Source: CAVPHV01 sp964465915 (GTDB lineage Bacteria; Actinomycetota; Acidimicrobiia; Spongiisociales; UBA5794). From it: a stretch of DNA of 10,714 nucleotides. Position 1 is the stretch's first letter, and the number at the start of each line of letters is the position of its first letter. The translations under genes were made by a program, and so were the position numbers. Shown one piece after another: positions 5,537 to 10,714 of the stretch. The stretch is from contig CAYXMJ010000108.1 in assembly GCA_964465915.1 (NCBI GenBank), forward strand, positions 1 to 10,714. The letters run 5' to 3'. The notes below the pieces were generated by a model, which ran no database searches, was not told the origin of the DNA, and worked only from the letters and a program-made list of their open reading frames with translations.

Positions 5537-7198
5537 CGGGAAGTCGCCGCGCTCGCGACCGACCCGTGGTTACGAGGCGGTGCCCGCCAAGCGGGTGGCA
5601 ACTACGCCGGCGAGGATCACTGCCTCTTCGGGTGTCATCAATGCCCCTTTCGCCTTGAGGGCTTCGTAGCGTTCGGCGCCGAGCGTGGCGATCTGTCGAC
5701 TGGCCGTTCGCTCATGGTCGGCGAGACCGATTGTGGGCCGAGGTCGCGCCGCTTCGGTTTCGACGCGGAGTGCAAAGCCCTCAAGACGGGCAGCGTCGTC
5801 GACTTCGCCGCCGGCGACCGCGATCATCTGGAGCTGATCGCAGAGACGAGCGACGAGGTAGTTGTCGAAGAGGCCTCCCGAGGATCTGGCCAGCCCAGCC
5901 CGAATAGATGCGACTGCGGCGTCGGTACTCCCGGCAAGTTGGTGGACCCGCGACCGGACGGCGTGCAGTTCCACGACGCTGAAGGCGACGCCGACATCGT
6001 CGTACATGTCCTGCGCGATGGCGAGATCGTCCAACGCCCCGACATAGTCGCCGAGTTGGGACTTCGAGATGGCGCCGCAGACGAGCGCGAACGGCATTTC
6101 GGGCTTCTTGTCGAGGCTGCGGAAGACCTCGTAGGTCTCGGCGGTGGCGTCGACTTCACTCTGAAAGTCGCCCTGCTCGCGCAAGAACATTCCTTTGAAG
6201 GTCAGCGATTGGGCAATCATCGTCGGCGCCCCGAGGGCTCGCGAGGCTTCTTGTGCCATTTGCGCGGCCGCGGCTGCCTCGGCGATATGTTGCCGCATCC
6301 GTTCGCCGAAGGTGAGGAACTTTGGGATCGAGGCGGTGAGGTGCAGATCCTCGCCAGCCTCATCCAACTCGAACGCCTCATAGCCGTAGGCGACACCGCG
6401 TTGGTAGTCCATGTCGATGGCGCTGAGCCAACCGGCGGCGAGACGGGCCATCGCTGAACGCCGGCGATCGATGATGCGATCAGCGATCTCGGTGGACTGC
6501 GCGACGTACTGCCGGGCGACGGCCGGCATCCCCCGCTGGATCGCGGCGAACGCCGCCCGCGAGAGGAATTCGCTTTGGAGACCCTCGTCGTCGAGTTCCT
6601 CGACGTGCGGTACGGCGCGGCTGGTCCACTCAAGATGGTCAACGCTGTGGCTGCCGACGGCCCAGAAGTGATTGGCGGTAAGGACCAATGTGAGGGCCGC
6701 GATCTCGTGACCGTTCTCCAGCCCGAAGACAATGGCGGTCCTGAGGTTGTCGTGGTCGGGTTCAAGGCGGCGGATGGTGGCGATCTCGTCGGGTGAACGA
6801 ATCTGCGCCACAGAGTCCGAGAAGAGCCCAACCATCGCGTCGAGGTGTCGCGACCGGATCTCATCTGCCTCCTCGGACTCGGTGAGCTTGCGCAGCGCGT
6901 ACTGACGAAGCGTCTCGAGCATCTCGAACCGTCCCGTGAGGTCGTCGCGAGCGAGCATTGATTTGTCGACAAGCTGTCCGATGAGGTCGAGGACGTCGCG
7001 GTCGTCAACGCCGTTGCCGCCGGCCACATGTTCTGCGAGTTCGAGGCTGAACCCACCGCGGAAGGCGGCGAGCCGCCGGAACACCAGTTGTTCTTCTTCG
7101 GTCAGGAGCTCGTAGGACCAGTCGACGGTCGCTTCGAGGGTCTGGTGACGGGGGAGTGCGGTACGTTTCCCGCCGGTCAAGAGCCGGAAGCGGTCGTC

Positions 7199-7202
7199 GG
7201 AG
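7199..7202 (-). other. One-base insertion (frameshift) between the ATPase and helical/TPR parts
   Basis: On the minus strand the ATPase frame reads '...ARIAERL' and then turns to Arg/Pro-rich noise. The next frame continues 'DDRFRLLTGGKRTALPRHQTL', as the family does. Removing one C from CTC-C-GAC-GAC restores 'AERLDDRFRLL'. The extra base lies in the GG at 7199-7200 of the plus strand. Confidence 0.8.
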
Positions 7203-7577
7203 CCGTTCCGCGATCCTGGCAGGGGCAAGAATCCGGATGCGGGCGGCCGCGAGTTCGATCGCCAGCGGCATCCCGTCGAGCCTTCGGCAGATCTGGACGA
7301 TGGCCGCCACCGACGGGCTATCTGCCGTGAAGGTCGGGTCGACCGCCTCGGCGCGGCTGATGAAGAGCCGGACCGCGTCGCTTTCGAGGGCGTTGTCGTT
7401 GCTCGGGAGCGATAGCGATGGCACCTGCCACATGGCTTCGCCGGTGACGCCCAGCCCCTCGCGGCTGGTCGCCAGCACGGTCGGCTTCGGGCACGACCGG
7501 AGCAGGGCGGTCACAAGGCGAGCAACCGCACCTATCAGGTGCTCGCAGTTGTCGAGCACGAGGAGCAGCTGCCGTTC

Positions 7578-7587
7578 GCGCAAGAAG
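7578..7587 (-). other. One-base insertion (frameshift) inside the ATPase domain
   Basis: The first ATPase frame reads '...RSPTELLIDLL' and then becomes Ala/Arg-rich noise. The frame shifted by one base continues 'RERQLLLVLDNCEHL'. Removing one G from CTT-CTT-G-CGC-GAA restores 'LIDLLRERQLLLVLDNCEHL', the usual family sequence. The exact inserted base cannot be fixed from one sequence. Confidence 0.8.
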
Positions 7588-7869
7588 GTCGATGAGGAGT
7601 TCGGTCGGGGATCTGTCCTGGCCGCTCGCCGTGAAATCCCCCGGGCTGGTGGGGATCCGAAGTGCGTCGCCGATAGTATTGACGATCATCTCGGGATCGC
7701 CCACCGGGGCAAGTTCGGCGAGCCAGGCGCCGCGCCGGAAGTCGGCCAACGACTCCGCAGCAGCCTGGAGCGCCAGCCGAGTCTTGCCGGAGCCACCCAC
7801 GCCGGTCAGAGTCAGCAGGCGATGGTCCGCAAGTCGTTTGACCACTTCGCGCAGTTCCTGTTCACGGCC

Positions 7870-7882
7870 GACGAACGATCCG
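7870..7882 (-). other. Deletion junction joining cyclase N-terminus to ATPase domain
   Basis: The stretch CGGATCGTTCGTCGG can be read both as the cyclase sequence 'R-I-V-R' (frame of the GTG at 7996) and, one frame over, as the 'G-S-F-V-G' that opens the ATPase domain. In the family these two sites are separated by the rest of the cyclase domain and a linker. At least TCGTTCG fits both sides, as expected for a deletion between short direct repeats. The joined frames differ, so the cyclase frame hits TGA at 7864-7862. Confidence 0.65.
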
Positions 7883-8000
7883 GTCGTGGCGCTCCAACGC
7901 CGGCCGCATGTCGTCCGCGAATTCCTCCCACAATCGGGTCGATCCTTCTACGTCGGTGAAGAGAAAGGTGACGGTGCCGCTGGGGGGAGTGGACACGGAC

Positions 8001-10714
8001 TCAGCTCCCGGTTGCCGTGTGGCCGTCGGCTTGCAGTCTCACGATTCGTTCCAGCAAGAGGTTGGCGCGGAGCTCCTGCGCCGACCCGGTTGCGGCCGCA
8101 AGCAGTTCCGTGGCCCGGTCGTCATCGCCAACGGCCAGTGCCGATCGGGCGGCGTCGATCCGCGCCACCGTGGCGGTCAGGATCAGACTGCGCTGGTCGG
8201 CTGCCTCGATCAGAGTGGTCCAGAGTTCCAGTGCCTCCTCGTGGCGTTGATCGTTGGCAGCAAGCGTCGCGGCCACCCCGTTGAGCAGCGCCTGAGACCA
8301 TTCGCTGGAGTCGTCCGCCGACTGCATTAGCCGGCCAAGGGTGTCGGCCATCCCCAGCTCGATCATGGGGGCAGAGGCAGACAGGAGGAACATCGCAAGG
8401 AACACGGGATGGTCGGGAGCGAAGTTCGCGAACTCGTCGGCCAGCGATTGGGCCGTGGCCGGGTCGCCCGCCTCAGCGGCGATCATGGTTCCCAATCCGA
8501 GAGCCGGCATCAAGATCTGCGCGTCGCGAACCTCGTATCCGGCGGCAATGACAGTCTGCCATTTGCGCCACGCGGCGGACACGTCGCCGCGATGGAAATC
8601 GACGAGGGCATCAAACGAGGTCAGACCAACCGAGGTCTGTGTTCCTTTGATTTGCTCGTCCTCCCGATAGGAGGCGACGATTCCGTCTAGTTCGTCCCAC
8701 CGACCGAGCGGGTAGAGCGCCTCGCAGCGGGTCATCTGCGACCAATCGACCTCGCCGACCAGACCGCGTTGCGTGCCGTAGTCGATGGCGTCTTCAATGA
8801 CCTCGAGGCCCGCCTGGACGTCGCCCGTGTTGATCATGAACGTGGCGAGGTTGTTGTAGGTGCGTATCGCAGACATGGCGTTGCCGCGATCGAGTTCGAT
8901 CCGCAACGCCTCCTCGACGTCGGTGATGGCCTCGAGGACGCCCATCTGGGTCAAGGCCGAGCCGCGGATAACGAGGCCACGGGCATAGGCCTCCGTGTCG
9001 CCAAGCTCGCGGGCCATGGCGATCCCACGTTCGACGAGTTCCAACGCCTCCTCCTCGTGGCCACGGAGCTGGCGTTTCCCTGCGACCGAAATCGTCACGC
9101 GGGCAACCATCGGGCTGGAGGGGAGTCCTTCCAGCAGTTCGAGCGCCCTGGCGTCCAACGTATCCACGCGTTCGGCGTTGCCCCGATACCACTCCAACCG
9201 GGAAAGGTGCATGGTCGCCTCAGCCTCGCCCTCGCGGTCGCCGGCTGCTGCAAAGATGTCGATCGCCTGAGTGAACTTCTCCTCCGCCTCAGATTTGGAG
9301 TGAAGCATGAACTTGCCGTTCTCGATTAGCGCCCGGCCCCGCTCGACATCACTGGTGGCGAAGGCCTCGGCCTGCTTGGCGTAGTCCCGGGCACGGACCA
9401 CGTCGAAAGCGGCGGCCCGTTCCGCTGCAAGGAGAAGAAAGCGGTAGATGCGGCGGCGGCGGTCTGGATCCTCGAAGGGGGCCAGTTCGAACGCAGTAGC
9501 GAGGTGGTGGGCCAGCAGCTCGGCGACGTCGGCGGCGCGATCACCGCTGACCGCTTCCAGCCACCGCGCGGTGGCTTCGTGGAGCCGAGCCCGCTCGTCA
9601 CGGGTCAGTCTGCCGTAAGCCACATCGCGGATCAGGATGTGGTTGAAGGCATACTCCTCTTGCCCCTGCATCGATGAGCGGCGGACCGGACGGACCAGTT
9701 CGCGGCGGGCGAGGCGGCGCAAACCCTCGCGCACCTCCTCGGGAGAACCGGCGTCGGCAAACGACAAGGCTCCGGCCCAGAAGACCCGGCCGACGACGGC
9801 CGCCGTCTGCAGCAATGTCTTGTCCTCCGGCGACAGCAGGTCGACCCTGGCGCTGATGATCGCCTGGATTGAGTCGGGTAGCGGGAGATCCTCGCCGTGT
9901 TCGGCATCGGTGAACCACCCTTGCTCTTCGGCCAACCGAACGTATTCGGTCACGTACAGCGGATTGCCCCCCGACCGTTCCAGCAACGTCTGCTGCAGGT
10001 CCGCCGCCATGGCGGGGCGATCGGTGAGGGCGACCATCAGGCTGGCTGCTTCGTCCGATGACAGCGGCGCCAGCGTTGAGGTGACCGCATCGCGCCGCCC
10101 GGCTCCCCAGGTCGGGCGGTCGGTGAAGAGTTCGGGCCGGGCGGTGGCGACCAGCAGGATGGGGGAACCCGCGGCCCATTCCATGAGATGGTCGAGGAAC
10201 TCGATCACGGCGTCGTCGGCCCAATGCAGATCTTCGATGACGATGATCAAAGGGTTGCGGGCGGCCAGCGCTTCGAAGAAGCGGAGCCAAGCGGCAAAGA
10301 GCTCCTGGCGTTCGGCTCCCTCGGTGCCGCCCGCTCCAGTGAGCGGCTGGAGGCGCAAGGCGACCCAAGCCGCGTCCTGCGGGTCGTCGATCAGGGCGGA
10401 CACGGCCTGTTCGAGCTTGGCGGCGCTGGCCTCGGGCGGCTCCGATTCGAGGATCCCGGCGTGCGCCTTCACGAGTTCCCCGATGGCCCAGAACGTCACG
10501 CCTTCGCCGTACGGGAGGCAGCGGCCCTGTCGCCAATAGGCGAGGTCGGTGCGGTCGTCGATGGCGCGGCGGAACTCCCTGATCAGGCGGCTCTTGCCGA
10601 CGCCCGGTTCGCCGGTGATGGTCACCAGTTGTGGCGTGTTGCGAGCCATGGTGCGCTCGAAGGCATCGACCAGCAGCGAGATCTCCTCGGTGCGGCCGAC
10701 GAATGGGGTGGCGG
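8001..10714 (-). CDS. Large AAA-type ATPase/TPR regulator (probable cyclase-ATPase family), N-terminus beyond the window
   Basis: The visible 903 residues are one open frame that continues past the right edge. They begin 'ATPFVGRTEEISLLVDAFERT', the usual entry to an AAA_16/STAND-like ATPase module. This is followed by Walker A GEPGVGKS (about residues 34-41 of the visible part), Walker B 'LIIVIEDLHWAD' (about 155-166) and 'SGGNPLYVTEYVR'. Next comes a helical winged-helix-like segment containing 'YAFNHILIRDVAYGRLTRDERARLHEATARWLE'. The last 480 or so residues are helical repeats of TPR type. Proteins with this layout usually carry a class III adenylate/guanylate cyclase domain at the N-terminus, or a LuxR-type DNA-binding domain at the C-terminus. 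Here the C-terminus ends in TPRs with no HTH, so a cyclase upstream is likely but not visible. It ends 4 bases before the GTG of the related pseudogene, forming a tandem operon-like pair. The ligand and the signal are unknown. Confidence 0.88.
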   Translation of the reverse strand, partial: ATPFVGRTEEISLLVDAFERTMARNTPQLVTITGEPGVGKSRLIREFRRAIDDRTDLAYWRQGRCLPYGEGVTFWAIGELVKAHAGILESEPPEASAAKLEQAVSALIDDPQDAAWVALRLQPLTGAGGTEGAERQELFAAWLRFFEALAARNPLIIVIEDLHWADDAVIEFLDHLMEWAAGSPILLVATARPELFTDRPTWGAGRRDAVTSTLAPLSSDEAASLMVALTDRPAMAADLQQTLLERSGGNPLYVTEYVRLAEEQGWFTDAEHGEDLPLPDSIQAIISARVDLLSPEDKTLLQTAAVVGRVFWAGALSFADAGSPEEVREGLRRLARRELVRPVRRSSMQGQEEYAFNHILIRDVAYGRLTRDERARLHEATARWLEAVSGDRAADVAELLAHHLATAFELAPFEDPDRRRRIYRFLLLAAERAAAFDVVRARDYAKQAEAFATSDVERGRALIENGKFMLHSKSEAEEKFTQAIDIFAAAGDREGEAEATMHLSRLEWYRGNAERVDTLDARALELLEGLPSSPMVARVTISVAGKRQLRGHEEEALELVERGIAMARELGDTEAYARGLVIRGSALTQMGVLEAITDVEEALRIELDRGNAMSAIRTYNNLATFMINTGDVQAGLEVIEDAIDYGTQRGLVGEVDWSQMTRCEALYPLGRWDELDGIVASYREDEQIKGTQTSVGLTSFDALVDFHRGDVSAAWRKWQTVIAAGYEVRDAQILMPALGLGTMIAAEAGDPATAQSLADEFANFAPDHPVFLAMFLLSASAPMIELGMADTLGRLMQSADDSSEWSQALLNGVAATLAANDQRHEEALELWTTLIEAADQRSLILTATVARIDAARSALAVGDDDRATELLAAATGSAQELRANLLLERIVRLQADGHTATGS

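Larger units (their letters stand above)
5570..7996 (-). pseudogene. Broken class III cyclase / NB-ARC-like ATPase / TPR regulator gene
   Basis: Pieces of one large regulatory protein lie in order in different frames. First, from GTG 7996, 44 codons start with 'SGTVTFLFTDVEGSTRLWEE', the N-terminus of a class III adenylate/guanylate cyclase domain including its first metal-binding Asp (Asp15), and stop at 7862. Second, from about 7881, 'GSFVGREQELREVVKRLADHRLLTLTGVGGSGKTRLAL' gives the ATPase start with P-loop GVGGSGKT (7803-7780). Third, from about 7580, 'RERQLLLVLDNCEHL' (Walker B), 'ATSREGLGV' and 'LDGMPLAIELAAAR' continue the ATPase. Fourth, from 7198, 'DDRFRLLTGGKRTALPRHQTLEATVDWSYELL' leads into the winged-helix and TPR-like region down to TAA at 5570. 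The rest of the cyclase domain and the linker, an estimated 150-200 residues from family architecture, is missing. The SD GGGAG (8009-8005) and the 4-base gap after the upstream gene remain. The long open C-terminal frame suggests recent loss. Assembly error is the main alternative. Confidence 0.85.

Noticed and set aside
7199..7587. Programmed +1 ribosomal frameshifting at the two shift sites (CTT-G and CTC-C)
   Set aside because: There is no stop codon at the shift sites, as in prfB-type sites, no clear stimulatory element, two shifts would be needed in a row, and the gene already lacks most of its first domain.
7005..7845. Two overlapping minus-strand open frames as separate genes
   Set aside because: Each holds only part of one ATPase domain (P-loop in one, Walker B and GMPLA in the other) and they would begin at a GTG and a TTG inside conserved motifs; they are fragments of one broken gene.
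9637..10539. 300-residue plus-strand open frame
   Set aside because: It is antisense to the ATPase domain of the large regulator; Ser/Arg/Ala-rich with no domain pattern.
1..10714. Mobile element, CRISPR array, toxin-antitoxin pair or defence island
   Set aside because: No transposase, integrase, regularly spaced repeats or paired small genes were found. The STAND-like ATPases recall some defence proteins, but their cyclase/TPR architecture is that of common actinobacterial regulators.

Overview
The window is GC-rich, tightly packed bacterial DNA from what looks like an actinomycete-type organism (Actinomycetota, possibly Acidimicrobiia; the class is a guess). Support comes from a Ddn-type F420-dependent oxidoreductase, Thr-rich lipoproteins, GTG starts, and several genes that have no Shine-Dalgarno but carry a TANNNT -10 box 6-9 bases before the start codon, as in actinobacterial leaderless mRNAs. 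No tRNA, rRNA, CRISPR array, insertion sequence or phage gene was seen.

Left part (1-2341): the 5' end of an alpha/beta hydrolase gene (minus strand, runs off the left edge), a small two-TM membrane protein (363-752), a convergent small lipoprotein (765-1295), and a divergent secreted M15-type peptidase (1418-2341). A 122-base divergent promoter region with a perfect 8-bp inverted repeat separates the last two.

Middle part (2412-5521): a short-chain dehydrogenase, convergent to a Ddn/F420H2-dependent reductase; divergently from that, a Mug-type mismatch uracil/thymine DNA glycosylase; convergent to it, a 12-TM MFS transporter. These look like mostly single-gene transcription units.

Right part (5570-10714, all minus strand): two tandem genes of the large 'class III cyclase / STAND-like ATPase / TPR' regulator type. 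The upstream one (8001-10714) is open over its visible 903 codons and its N-terminus lies beyond the right edge. The downstream one (5570-7996) starts 4 bases after it and is broken. It keeps only the first ~40 residues of a class III nucleotide cyclase domain, is joined out of frame to its ATPase domain at a short shared sequence, and has two further one-base insertions. It is best annotated as a recent pseudogene, unless the lesions are assembly errors.

I found no convincing new multi-gene system. The points most worth a second look are the microhomology-type deletion in the cyclase gene, the split between SD-led and leaderless genes, and the inverted repeat in the lipoprotein/peptidase divergent promoter.
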